DNA of 64,000 nt, from contig NZ_JAABNO010000002.1 in the NCBI RefSeq assembly GCF_009928445.1, positions 62,001 to 126,000 on the forward strand, in the 5' to 3' direction. The DNA comes from Clostridium sp. C8-1-8. GTDB lineage: Bacteria; Bacillota; Clostridia; Clostridiales; Clostridiaceae. Shown in pieces: positions 55,065 to 63,811 of this stretch. The notes beneath the pieces are model-generated. The model did no database searches, was not told where the DNA came from, and saw only the letters and a list, made by a program, of their open reading frames with translations. The position numbers and the translations under genes are program-made. Each line of letters starts with the position of its first letter. The stretch's first letter is position 1.

Positions 55065-55760
55065 TCATTTGCCACTTCGTGTGCCGTGAACAGTATCCAT
55101 CTCTACTACTAGAGAATTAGGATTATCCTCAATAAACTTAACAAAGTCATTGAAGGTTATTCCCATTATATCATTTGGTTCTTTTGCTACAGGATGTGTA
55201 GCTTTCTTTCTCCGTTTATATTTAACTTTTCTAGGCAAATCAATTTTTCTAGCTGAAAAAACATTTTTATCAAAATAATAATATAGAGTTCTTTCGCAGC
55301 AGTTTATCTAATCTTTATGATGAGTAAAAATATGAGATATTGACTGTGCTTTCAAAATAAGTGGTGAAATCACTTAATCTATCTTTTTTAGTTCATTTGA
55401 AGTTATGTTAAGACCTTCTCTAGATAATAGTTCAGCATACTTTCTATCTGCCACTTTAGCTTTATAGTAGATATTTTCAACGGTACACGTAGTGACTGTG
55501 CTACAACTGTTGCAGACATATGGGTAACGGTTAAGCTTAGTGCAACTTTTTCAATGCTGGCATGATTCTAAACTATTTTCTTTTCGTTTACTTGATTTAA
55601 GAAATATATTCTGCTTAATCTCTTTAGAGATAGTAGTCGGGTCATTCTTAACTCTTTAAGCAATTTCTTTTAATGTGTAATTTTCATCTAGCCCGTATTC
55701 AATTATAAGTCGATCTTCTATCTTAAGGTGTTTTCCTTTGCATAAATCTTTATCTGACAT
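55065..55760 (-). pseudogene. IS30-family transposase remnant
   Basis: On the minus strand a frame starts at ATG 55760 after AAGGAGAG and encodes MSDKDLCKGKHLKIEDRLIIE (HTH_38-type), then NDPTTISKEIK, a cysteine cluster (CQH-stop-KSC, YVCNSC), and ADRKYAELLSREGLN. It runs into VVEMDTVHGTRSGK, the first catalytic Asp region of the DDE domain. Four in-frame stops (after EIA, QH, KID and HHKD) interrupt it without any frameshift. The C-terminal two thirds of the DDE domain is missing: the copy ends within 10 nt of the rnpB terminator. It is a dead, truncated insertion sequence. Confidence 0.85.
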
Positions 55761-55821
55761 AATTACTCTCCTTAATATGCTAAGGACAAATATCATTTTA
55801 ATTATATCAAACTCTATACAT

Positions 55822-55862
55822 AACTAACTTCCGGTTGACTTGGAAAACGGAAGTTAGTTTTT
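55822..55862. repeat. Perfect inverted repeat upstream of the IS30 remnant
   Basis: AACTAACTTCCG and CGGAAGTTAGTT are perfect 12-bp arms with a 14-nt loop, followed by T5. It lies about 60 nt upstream of the transposase start, where an IS end would be. It may be the old IS boundary with an inward-facing hairpin, or a terminator for readthrough. I cannot tell which. Confidence 0.55.
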
Positions 55863-55975
55863 CAATTTACGGATAAAAAATAACTGTGCAATATTATATA
55901 CCAATAATTACCTTAATATGCAATAATATATTTAGGACATGTTTACTTTATTAAGAAAAATAAGAGGTAAGTGTA

Positions 55976-56107
55976 ATGAAAAAAAATAACTTATACTTTA
56001 GTATTTTTTCTATGACTGTATTTGTTGTTTATGCAACAGTAAGTTTTATGTCTTTTAACAAAATCAAAATATATATATATTGCTTATTGGACTTTTATAT
56101 TCAGTAG
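55976..56107 (+). CDS. N-terminal fragment of the M50-type protease (out of frame)
   Basis: An ATG with AGAGG upstream opens a 43-codon frame, with MKKNNLYFSIFSMTVFVVYA as a good membrane helix. It runs through an (AT)6 tract at 56069-56080 and stops at 56105. The following protease frame has no ribosome site and begins inside the same tract. Loss of one AT unit would join the two into one protein. It is therefore read here as the broken 5' end of the next gene. Confidence 0.6.
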   Translation: MKKNNLYFSIFSMTVFVVYATVSFMSFNKIKIYIYCLLDFYIQ

Positions 56108-57090
56108 TTTGCGCGATCTTATGCACTTTATTACACGAATTAACCCATGCTATAGTAGCTAAGATTTTGGGAGAGTCACCTTATAACTTATATTCAATTC
56201 CTTTTACCTTTGAAAAAACAGCTGGAAGATGGGAAATAAAAGAAGTAAGCTTTGAAACCAGAGGTAAACTTGGAAGTGTAAATATTAAGTTATCTAAAAT
56301 TAATTCTGAAGAGGCTTATAGGAGAAGCGTATTAAAAATGTCAATTATCAACATAGCGGGGCCAGTGGGGAGTTTAATTATGGCAGCAATACTTATAGTT
56401 ATCCTTAATTTAGTGGACTATAAATTGTATTGCTTTATAGTAGCCCCTTTATTTTTATGTATTTTTATAGGGGTACAAGCTTTAGTTTTTGGAGATGGCA
56501 AGTTTGCTTATTTATATATAAAGGACAAGGAGTTTGCTTTGGTAAATTTGTTCAAACAGTACATGTACAATAACGGCGATGAGAATGAATATATGATAAA
56601 TTTGCTTGTTGGGAGTTTAAGGAAATTAACAAAGGAAGAGGTTACTTGCAGTAAAAATTCATATCAAATATTGATGGGGTACTTGATAGTACAATACTTT
56701 CTGGTACACGATATTGAAAAGCTACCTCATAAAGCAAAAGGTTTTATGGATAATATGGTTTCTGAAAGGGAAAGTTTGATGCTAGAGCCTAGAATTAGCT
56801 ATTTAAGCGTTCAGTTCTTTCATATATTAGTAGTTTATTTGGCACTAAAAGATAGGAAGGAAGAGGCAAAAAAGTTATTAGAGTTTTTGATCAAAGCCAC
56901 AAATCATAGCAACAGTTTCTATAAATATTTAAAATTACGATCCGAGTATTTTGTAGGTAATTCACTTTCTTATAATAGTGTATTTGGAGAAATGCAATTA
57001 TTTAGCGAGAAATTTTTTTATGGTAAGGAAGGCTTTTATGAAACTGAAAAGAGCATCATAAAGTTAGGGTATGATTTAAAAGAAAGGTGA
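56080..57090 (+). CDS. M50-like membrane metalloprotease (5' frameshift)
   Basis: The 336 residues show a zinc protease motif HELTHA (19-24) inside the first hydrophobic segment, the second conserved region NIAGPVGSLIMA (91-102) and a late FGDG (137-140), consistent with a site-2-protease-like (M50) enzyme. Helices lie at about 2-18, 88-110 and 116-136, followed by a soluble helical domain (about 150-336). The apparent start is TTG 56080 with no ribosome site. The natural N-terminus is probably the frame at 55976. Substrate unknown. It lies between an IS remnant and a DUF1016 gene in a more accessory region. Confidence 0.7.
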   Translation: MLIGLLYSVVCAILCTLLHELTHAIVAKILGESPYNLYSIPFTFEKTAGRWEIKEVSFETRGKLGSVNIKLSKINSEEAYRRSVLKMSIINIAGPVGSLIMAAILIVILNLVDYKLYCFIVAPLFLCIFIGVQALVFGDGKFAYLYIKDKEFALVNLFKQYMYNNGDENEYMINLLVGSLRKLTKEEVTCSKNSYQILMGYLIVQYFLVHDIEKLPHKAKGFMDNMVSERESLMLEPRISYLSVQFFHILVVYLALKDRKEEAKKLLEFLIKATNHSNSFYKYLKLRSEYFVGNSLSYNSVFGEMQLFSEKFFYGKEGFYETEKSIIKLGYDLKER

Positions 57091-57582
57091 TAAATATTTA
57101 TTTTTACTATTTAAAGTCTCTGCATCTTTACTATATTACACCATCATTCAAGGTATGAAATGAAGAGTAGTTTTTTGGCTATGTTAACTGATATTTGATA
57201 TTTCATGAGTTATCCAATATTGTAGCTAAAAATATTTAATAGATTGCAAATGAAACAAATATACTAATGAGATTGTTGTTGAAAAGCGGTCTCTTAGAAA
57301 AGAAGGCTTTTATTAAAATATGTTCCATCGCTTAATTAATAAGGATAATAAAGTTTATCAATAGTGTAATAGATATGTAATATATTAGAATGTTAAGATA
57401 AAATATTAATACTAAAGTGATTGGCATACGTGGTTCAAAAAGTGTATAGAATTAATGCCATAAAAGGCAAAGTAAAACATATATGTTTTGGGATTGTATA
57501 AAATAGAAAGCTCATTTTGACGTTTTTGAAATACTAAGGGATTGAGTAGGAAACAACTAAAGCGTAGAAGTGGAGGTATACG
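57091..57582. other. Intergenic region without a recognised gene
   Basis: About 490 AT-rich bases before the DUF1016 gene. There is a perfect 16-bp palindrome AAAACATATATGTTTT (about 57474-57489) and a short hairpin TGCC/GGCA (about 57450-57463). I see no RNA gene or IS sequence. Confidence 0.4.
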
Positions 57583-58701
57583 ATGCTCATTAATGAAAAT
57601 GATTATTTTGAAACCATACAGACAATAAAGGAACAGATACAGTCATCACAGTATAAAGCTATAAAAGCTGTAAATAGGGAGTTTATATTGTTATATTGGA
57701 ATATAGGTAATGTTATTCTTAAGAACAGTGAATGGGGCAATAAGTTTATTGATACACTTGCTAAAGATATTAAACTTGAATTTCCTAAATTGAAGGGGTT
57801 TTCAGTGCGGAATTTAAAATATATGCGTAAGTTTGCAGAGATATATAAAGATTTTGAATTTGTGCAGACAGTGTCTGCACAAATAACATGGTCTCATAAT
57901 ATTGAGATTATGGATAAGGTAAGATCACATGAAGAAAGAAAATGGTATATTGAAAAGACTATAGAAAATGGATGGTCTTTAAATATACTTGCAAATCAAA
58001 TAAAAACCAATTTATATAAAAAACAAGTTCTAGTAGAAAAAACTACTAACTACGAAAAAAATTTATCCCGAATACAAGGTATACTTGCAAAGGAAATTTT
58101 AAAAGATCCTTATAATTTTGACTTTATTACATTTAGAGAAGATATGTTAGAAGTTGAATTTGAAAAAGAGCTTGTAAAGCAGGTTACTAAGTTGCTTTTA
58201 GAACTTGGCTCAGGTTTTGCATTTGTAGGAAATCAATATCACATGGAAGTAGCTGGTGAAGATTTTTATATTGACTTATTATTCTATCATTTGAAATTAA
58301 AATCTTATGTGGTTATTGAGTTAAAGACAGGAAAATTTGTACCTGAATATGCAGAAAAGCTAATTTTTTATCTTTCTGCTGTTGATGATATCTTAAAGAC
58401 TGAACAAGATAATCCTACAATAGGACTACTATTATGCAGGGAGAAAAATAAGTTGATTGCGGAGTATGCTCTTAAGGATATGACAAAACCAATTGGGGGA
58501 AGTGAATACAAACTATTTGGAGAATTACCTGAAGAGTTTGAGAATGCTTTGCCAACCATTGAAGATCTAGAAAAACGTATAAATTGTTTTGATGGTGAAA
58601 TACATGAAGATGAGAGAAAATATTGCTATGAAATTGTGCAGACACTGTCTGCACAATTTCATCAAAGTATAATATTATATACCTCAAATATGAATAACTA
58701 A
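57583..58701 (+). CDS. DUF1016/YhcG-family PDDEXK nuclease-like protein
   Basis: The 372 residues have the DUF1016 N-terminal domain (about 10-140; NREFILLYWNIGNVI, FSVRNLKYMRKF, FVQTVSAQITWSHN, WYIEKTIENGWSLNIL). The C-terminal PDDEXK domain (about 170-335) shows Glu226, Asp231 (GEDFYIDLLFYH) and Glu246-x-Lys248 (VVIELKTGKF), so the nuclease site is intact. Family members occur alone or with restriction-modification and toxin-like systems; none is adjacent. Two perfect palindromes lie inside the gene (57858-57884 and 58630-58660). The second encodes IVQTLSAQF in a C-terminal tail that resembles residues 94-100 and goes beyond the usual end (about residue 335). ATG 57583 follows GGAGG. Confidence 0.85.
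   Translation: MLINENDYFETIQTIKEQIQSSQYKAIKAVNREFILLYWNIGNVILKNSEWGNKFIDTLAKDIKLEFPKLKGFSVRNLKYMRKFAEIYKDFEFVQTVSAQITWSHNIEIMDKVRSHEERKWYIEKTIENGWSLNILANQIKTNLYKKQVLVEKTTNYEKNLSRIQGILAKEILKDPYNFDFITFREDMLEVEFEKELVKQVTKLLLELGSGFAFVGNQYHMEVAGEDFYIDLLFYHLKLKSYVVIELKTGKFVPEYAEKLIFYLSAVDDILKTEQDNPTIGLLLCREKNKLIAEYALKDMTKPIGGSEYKLFGELPEEFENALPTIEDLEKRINCFDGEIHEDERKYCYEIVQTLSAQFHQSIILYTSNMNN
57858..57884. repeat. Perfect intragenic palindrome, copy 1
   Basis: Perfect 13-bp arms (ATTTGTGCAGACA and TGTCTGCACAAAT) flank a central G. It encodes F-V-Q-T-V-S-A-Q of the DUF1016 protein. The core TTGTGCAGACA recurs in copy 2 at 58630-58660. Confidence 0.9.
58630..58660. repeat. Perfect intragenic palindrome, copy 2
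   Basis: Perfect 15-bp arms (GAAATTGTGCAGACA and TGTCTGCACAATTTC) flank a central C. The middle 23 bp equal the reverse complement of copy 1. It encodes E-I-V-Q-T-L-S-A-Q-F near the C-terminus of the same protein. Confidence 0.9.
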
Positions 58702-58808
58702 GAAGTATTGCAATTTACTCTACCAATAAGTAGAATTAATCTTAACAATTAATTTTTATTAAATTACACATTCATAAGAGTTAAGCAATTTTAGAAGAGG
58801 TGGAGTAG

Positions 58809-59585
58809 ATGTTAAAGGATAAAATAGTTTTTATAAGTGGTGCTAGCAGTGGTATTGGTGAGGCTGCAGCTGTGAGATTTGCAAAGGAAGGGGCTATACT
58901 TATACTTTGCGCAAGAAGTTTAGAAAAGCTTGATGCTTTAAAAGAGCAATTAGTGAAAGATTATGCAGTTGAGGTTCATACCTATAAGTTAGATGTTCGT
59001 GATAAGAAGGCTATTAACAGCATTTTTGAAAGTATGCCTGAAAGGCTAAAAAATATAGATATATTGGTGAATAATGCAGGTCTTGCTCAAGGTCTTGAAA
59101 AGGTTCAGGAAGAAGATATGGAAGACTTTGATGTTATGATAGACACAAATATCAAAGGTCTGTTATATCTTACTAGAAAAATAGTTCCTATTATGATTGG
59201 CAATGGAAGAGGACATGTGATAAATATAGGGTCAACTGCAGGTATAGTAGCATATCCAGGAGGTACTGTTTATTGCGCTACAAAGGCTGCAGTGAAGTTT
59301 ATCAGTGATGGCTTGAGGATGGATGTAGTTGACACTCCTATTAAGGTAACTAATATACAACCGGGTATGGTTGAGACTAACTTTAGTGTGATAAGATTCC
59401 ACGGTGATAAGGAAAAAGCTGATGCTGTTTATGAAGGGATTGAGCCATTAACTGCAGAGGATATAGCAGATGTAATACTTTATACTGCTTCTGTGCCTGC
59501 ACATGTGCAAATCTGTGAGGTTACAGTAACTCCAACTCACCAGGCTACTGCAGGAGTAGTGCACAAAGAAAAAGTTAGTAAGTAA
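58809..59585 (+). CDS. SDR family NAD(P)-dependent oxidoreductase
   Basis: The 258 residues are a classical short-chain dehydrogenase: GASSGIG (11-17) nucleotide loop, NNAG (88-91), Ser142, Tyr155-x-x-x-Lys159 (YCATK) catalytic residues and PGMVETNF. It resembles YdfG-type enzymes acting on 3-hydroxy acids such as serine or 3-hydroxypropionate derivatives, but the substrate is not known. The basic residue after the first strand (CARSLEK) suggests NADP. AGAGGTGGAG precedes the ATG. It is a single gene with a terminator. Confidence 0.93.
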   Translation: MLKDKIVFISGASSGIGEAAAVRFAKEGAILILCARSLEKLDALKEQLVKDYAVEVHTYKLDVRDKKAINSIFESMPERLKNIDILVNNAGLAQGLEKVQEEDMEDFDVMIDTNIKGLLYLTRKIVPIMIGNGRGHVINIGSTAGIVAYPGGTVYCATKAAVKFISDGLRMDVVDTPIKVTNIQPGMVETNFSVIRFHGDKEKADAVYEGIEPLTAEDIADVILYTASVPAHVQICEVTVTPTHQATAGVVHKEKVSK

Positions 59586-59630
59586 TTTGATGAGTTATCT
59601 GAGTATATAGTGGATATATACTCACTAGTT

Positions 59631-59680
59631 AAAAAAGGAGCTAAATAGTTTGGTGTAGACTAGACTATTTAGCTCCTTTT
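59631..59680 (+). terminator. Terminator of the SDR gene
   Basis: AAAAGGAGCTAAATAGT (59633-59649) and ACTATTTAGCTCCTTTT (59664-59680) pair perfectly over 17 bp. The symmetric A and T runs allow termination in both directions. Confidence 0.92.
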
Positions 59681-59861
59681 GCATATGAAAACTTCTTAAT
59701 AATACTGTATAGTTCCTTAAATAGCACTCATAGTTAATCTAATAATACTTTTAGAAGTTATACAATTGTTATGTAGCAATCTAAATAGGAAATATAGAAA
59801 AGGCATAATTTAAACTTGGTAATATGACTAAGTTATACTCCTATACTTTTTCTATATACAT

Positions 59862-59870
59862 TGATATAAT
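59862..59870 (+). promoter_or_regulatory. Possible promoter upstream of the MBL gene
   Basis: TGATATAAT is an extended -10 box about 127 nt before the gene at 59998. The -35 position reads TATACT, which is weak. The rest of 59681-59997 shows nothing I can name. Confidence 0.35.
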
Positions 59871-59997
59871 GGCATAAAAAGATATAAGAAAAGTAGTTCT
59901 GTAAAAGTATTTTTAAACAACTGATTCATAATAGTAAATTAGAAGTTTCTAAAATAAATAACTATAAAAGTGAATATAAAGAGAAGGGAGTAGTGGG

Positions 59998-61089
59998 ATG
60001 GTATATATAATTATTTTTCTAGTGTTACTATGTATAGCAGTAGCCTTGTTTATTAATTTAAGTCCAGTATTCGGTGGGAAATCCAACAAAGAACTTTATA
60101 AACATCTTGATAATTACGTAGATGGAAAGTTTGTAAATGAAAGTGAAATGAAGATGAACATGGGGGTAACCAGTGGAGTTTCAATGCTTAAAGACTCTGT
60201 AAAAGATAATAATCAGAGAAAACCTATTGGGAAGATTATTGTTTCTGCTATTGATTGGGAGAAAATTAAAAGTGAAAAAGATAGTTTAACTTGGCTTGGG
60301 CACTCTGCTTTTTTACTTAGTGTAGATAATAAGAAGCTTCTTTTAGATCCAATGCTTGGAGACATTGCATCTCCGGTTTCTTTTGCTGGAAGTAGAAGAT
60401 ATAAATATAGTGAAAATATGTCACATATTATTGACGATATGCCAGCTATAGATGCGGTTTTAATTACCCATGACCACTATGATCATTTAGATTATCAGTC
60501 TATCATTAAGTTAAAAAAGAAAGTTTCACATTTCTTTGTACCCTTAGGGGTTGGTGCTCATTTGATACGTTGGGGTATAACAAAAGATAAAATCACAGAG
60601 CTTAATTGGTGGCAGGAAACAAGCTTTAAAGATATAAAACTGGTATTTCTTCCTTCTAAACACTTTTCAGGTAGAGGAATCTTCAATAGAGACACAACCT
60701 TGTGGGGAGGCTGGGCTATTTTTGGAAGCCATACAAGTTTCTATACTAGCGGAGATGGCGGCTATGGTGAGCACTTTAAGAAAATAGGAGAGAAATATGG
60801 CCCCTTTGATATTACTTTGATTGAAGGAGCTCAGTATGATAGACGTTGGTCTTCTGTACATATGATACCAGAGCAGTCTGTTCAGGCTCATCAAGATGTA
60901 AAGGGAAAAAATATGATACTGATGCACTGGGGAGCCTTTACTTTAGCTTTTCATGGCTGGAAGGAACCAGTAGAAAGAGCTTCAAAGGAGGCAGAAAAAT
61001 CAGATGTTAATCTAATAACACCTAAGATCGGTGAAACTGTAATATTGGAATCTGATCTAAACAGGATATTTTCTCCATGGTGGAATTAA
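59998..61089 (+). CDS. Membrane-anchored MBL-fold hydrolase (NAPE-PLD/UlaG-like)
   Basis: The 363 residues start with a signal-anchor helix (about 2-22). The MBL domain has TWLGHSAFLL, LLLDPMLG, the metal motif H158-x-H160-x-D162-H163 (ITHDHYDHLD), PLGVGAHLIRWGI, FLPSKHFSGRGIFNRDTTLWGGW and late H residues (MHWGAFTLAFH). This arrangement is that of NAPE-PLD-like and RomA-like lipid phosphodiesterases. The actual substrate is unknown. AAGGGAG lies before ATG 59998. Confidence 0.88.
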   Translation: MVYIIIFLVLLCIAVALFINLSPVFGGKSNKELYKHLDNYVDGKFVNESEMKMNMGVTSGVSMLKDSVKDNNQRKPIGKIIVSAIDWEKIKSEKDSLTWLGHSAFLLSVDNKKLLLDPMLGDIASPVSFAGSRRYKYSENMSHIIDDMPAIDAVLITHDHYDHLDYQSIIKLKKKVSHFFVPLGVGAHLIRWGITKDKITELNWWQETSFKDIKLVFLPSKHFSGRGIFNRDTTLWGGWAIFGSHTSFYTSGDGGYGEHFKKIGEKYGPFDITLIEGAQYDRRWSSVHMIPEQSVQAHQDVKGKNMILMHWGAFTLAFHGWKEPVERASKEAEKSDVNLITPKIGETVILESDLNRIFSPWWN

Positions 61090-61138
61090 AGAGTTAGGCA
61101 CTCTGTACAGTTGATTTATTAGAATAGGAGTAAAAACA

Positions 61139-63802
61139 ATGAACATAGACGATTTAATCATATACAATAAGACAATACCTAAGAGAGCAGCAAAGTATTC
61201 TGAGTTTCCAAGTAATCTGTCACGGGAGTTAAGCGAATATCTCTCTTCAAATGGAATTGATAATTTATACTGTCACCAGGCAGAAATGTTTGAAAAGGCA
61301 ATGGAACGGAATAATGTTGTGATAACTACTTCTACAGCCAGCGGAAAGACACTAAGCTTTTTATTACCTGTTATTCAGGAGATTTTATCAAACCCTATTG
61401 CAAGAGCTATTTTCATATACCCTACAAAGGCATTGGCCAGTGATCAATACAGAGCTATTCAGCCATACTTAGAATACTTTGGGGAAAACAGGATTTCAGC
61501 AGGGGTATACGATGGAGATACCACTGTAAATGAAAGAAGCAGAATTAGAAAGAATGCTAACATTATATTAACTAATCCTGAAATGATAAATGCAGCATTT
61601 TTGCCTAATCATAGTAAGTTTGGGTTTGATTTTATATTCTCTAATCTGAAATATGTAGTTATTGATGAGTTACATACCTATAGAGGTGCTTTCGGATCTC
61701 ACTTGGCAAATGTATTTAGAAGACTAGGAAGAGTATGCAGATACTACAATTCATCTCCTCAATACCTTTGCAGCTCAGCAACCATAGCAAATCCAGTAGA
61801 GCTTGCAGAAGAAATCTGTGGTCAGAAATTTGTTAGAGTTGATAAAGATGGTTCACCTGCTGCAAAGAGAAAATATATGCTTGTACAACCTCCAAAGATA
61901 ATGGGGGATGATAAAAAGTATTATGGACAAGTGCAGACAACAGCGGTGGCAGCTGATTTTATACCTGACTTAGTGGAGAATGATAATAGCTTCATAGCCT
62001 TTGCAAAATCAAGAAGAAATGTGGAAGTAATATTGAAGGAAGCCCGAGATAAATTAGAGACTGAAAGCTTTTTTGGTGCGTCCCTTGCAGATAAGATATC
62101 AGGATACAGGGGAGGGTATACTCCCTTAGAGCGTAAGGAAATTGAAAATAAGATGATCACTGGGGCTTTGAGTGGATTAGTTTCTACCAATGCTCTAGAA
62201 CTAGGAATTGATATTGGAAAAATTGACACTACGCTTCTGGTTGGATACCCTGGAACAAGAGCTTCCTTCTGGCAGCAGACAGGAAGAGCAGGTAGAAGCG
62301 GAAAAGAAAGTTCTAACTATTTAATTCTTGATAATCTGCCTTTTGATCAATATATAGGCATTAATCCAGACTGGCTCTTTGAAAGTGGTAGTGAAAATGC
62401 AGTGATTGACAAGAATAACCTCCTTATAGAGCTTGCTCATATACGTGCTGCAGCTGCGGAGATACCTTTAACCTTGGATGATATATCTATTTTCCCTGAC
62501 CTTGGAGAAACCATTCCGGTTCTCATAAGAGCAAAGGAACTTACTAATCAAAGTGGTAAGTTTGCATGGTGCGGCAACTCCTTTCCAGCAGGAGATTTTA
62601 GTTTAAGAAACATTGATAAGTTTCGATATAAACTCATTAATCAAGCGAATAATAAAGAAATAACAGAGATGGATGAAATGCAGGCTTTTCGTGAGCTTCA
62701 CAGTGGAGCTATATATATGCATGATGGTATTCAGTACCAAGTTATAAAGCTTGATTTGGAAAGTAAGACTGCCTTTGCTATTCCCTTTAACGGCAACTAC
62801 TATACTATGCCTGGTGGCAATACAAGTATTAGGATCATTCAAGGAAATAGAGATATGGACTATAATAGGGTAAAAGTTGCCTTTGGTGATATAAATGTGG
62901 ATGAGATAGTTTATATGTATAAAAAACTGCAATTCCATAATCATCAAAACTTAGGCTTTGAGCAGTTAGAAAAGCCACTATCAAAAGATTTTGATACGGA
63001 AAGCACTTGGATAAGAATCCCTAATAACGTAGTTAAGGTATACAGAAGGTTGCTTCAGGAAAGTGAAAATGGAATGTTTATAAGAAACAATCATTTTGAA
63101 GGATTATGTTATGCTATAAAAAACGTGGCAATGATGATTACCATGACTGAGCAGGAGGATATTGGAGTTTCAATGTCAAATAACGCCATAGAGTTAAGTG
63201 ACAATTTTGACGATGAAGTATATATGTTCATTTATGATAAGTATATAGGTGGATTAGGATATTCAGAAAAAGTATTTGATCTAACTAATGAGATTATTGA
63301 TGGTGCTATTAAGCTGGTAGGAGGCTGCAAGTGTGAAAGTGGCTGCGCTGCATGTATTGGTGATTATAAGCTAAATAAGGCTATGGTTTTATGGGGCTTA
63401 AAAAACTTATTAGAAGAAATGGAAGCACCAAAGGATATTAAGCTGGTGGAGTATGCTGAGTCAACCTTCATTAGAAAGCCCTTCAAATTTACTCAGCTAC
63501 AGGAAAAGTGGATTGAGTTTTGCGAGTATATTAAGGAAAATGGTGATTCCTTTGCAACATTTTTAAGTACGATTTCTGAGGTTGAAATAGATAATAGAAC
63601 TATTACTTTGGTGTTAAATAATCCTTTTTATAAGGAATGGGTAATGGAAGAGACAAATAAAAAGAGCATACTGAATATAATTTCCTTCAATACTGATGCT
63701 CCAGCTGGAATTAATCTAAAATTAAGACTTGAAGCTAATGATGTTGATAGAAAGAGCGTAAAAAATAAATTAGAGAGAAGATATGAAGATCTTGTGGAAT
63801 AG
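61139..63802 (+). CDS. DEAD/DEAH-box helicase with DUF1998 zinc domain (MrfA-like)
   Basis: The 887 residues resemble MrfA/YprA, a helicase that in Bacillus repairs mitomycin C damage with its partner nuclease MrfB. There is a Walker A (STASGKT, 65-71), DELH (176-179), SSATIANP (motif III), LVSTNALELGIDIG, motif VI QQTGRAGRSG and a C-terminal DUF1998 region with four cysteines in GGCKCESGCAACIGD. MrfB is not next to it; a UvrD-like helicase follows after 9 nt. ATG 61139 has AGGAG upstream. Confidence 0.9.
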   Translation: MNIDDLIIYNKTIPKRAAKYSEFPSNLSRELSEYLSSNGIDNLYCHQAEMFEKAMERNNVVITTSTASGKTLSFLLPVIQEILSNPIARAIFIYPTKALASDQYRAIQPYLEYFGENRISAGVYDGDTTVNERSRIRKNANIILTNPEMINAAFLPNHSKFGFDFIFSNLKYVVIDELHTYRGAFGSHLANVFRRLGRVCRYYNSSPQYLCSSATIANPVELAEEICGQKFVRVDKDGSPAAKRKYMLVQPPKIMGDDKKYYGQVQTTAVAADFIPDLVENDNSFIAFAKSRRNVEVILKEARDKLETESFFGASLADKISGYRGGYTPLERKEIENKMITGALSGLVSTNALELGIDIGKIDTTLLVGYPGTRASFWQQTGRAGRSGKESSNYLILDNLPFDQYIGINPDWLFESGSENAVIDKNNLLIELAHIRAAAAEIPLTLDDISIFPDLGETIPVLIRAKELTNQSGKFAWCGNSFPAGDFSLRNIDKFRYKLINQANNKEITEMDEMQAFRELHSGAIYMHDGIQYQVIKLDLESKTAFAIPFNGNYYTMPGGNTSIRIIQGNRDMDYNRVKVAFGDINVDEIVYMYKKLQFHNHQNLGFEQLEKPLSKDFDTESTWIRIPNNVVKVYRRLLQESENGMFIRNNHFEGLCYAIKNVAMMITMTEQEDIGVSMSNNAIELSDNFDDEVYMFIYDKYIGGLGYSEKVFDLTNEIIDGAIKLVGGCKCESGCAACIGDYKLNKAMVLWGLKNLLEEMEAPKDIKLVEYAESTFIRKPFKFTQLQEKWIEFCEYIKENGDSFATFLSTISEVEIDNRTITLVLNNPFYKEWVMEETNKKSILNIISFNTDAPAGINLKLRLEANDVDRKSVKNKLERRYEDLVE

Positions 63803-63811
63803 GAGGATTCC

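Noticed and set aside
57431..57500. Short palindromes such as AAAACATATATGTTTT as an operator
   Set aside because: In such AT-rich sequence short palindromes are frequent, and there is no nearby promoter or second copy to support a function.
55060..59600. A prophage or complete defence island
   Set aside because: There is an IS remnant and a lone DUF1016 nuclease, but no integrase, structural phage gene, methyltransferase or toxin-antitoxin pair.
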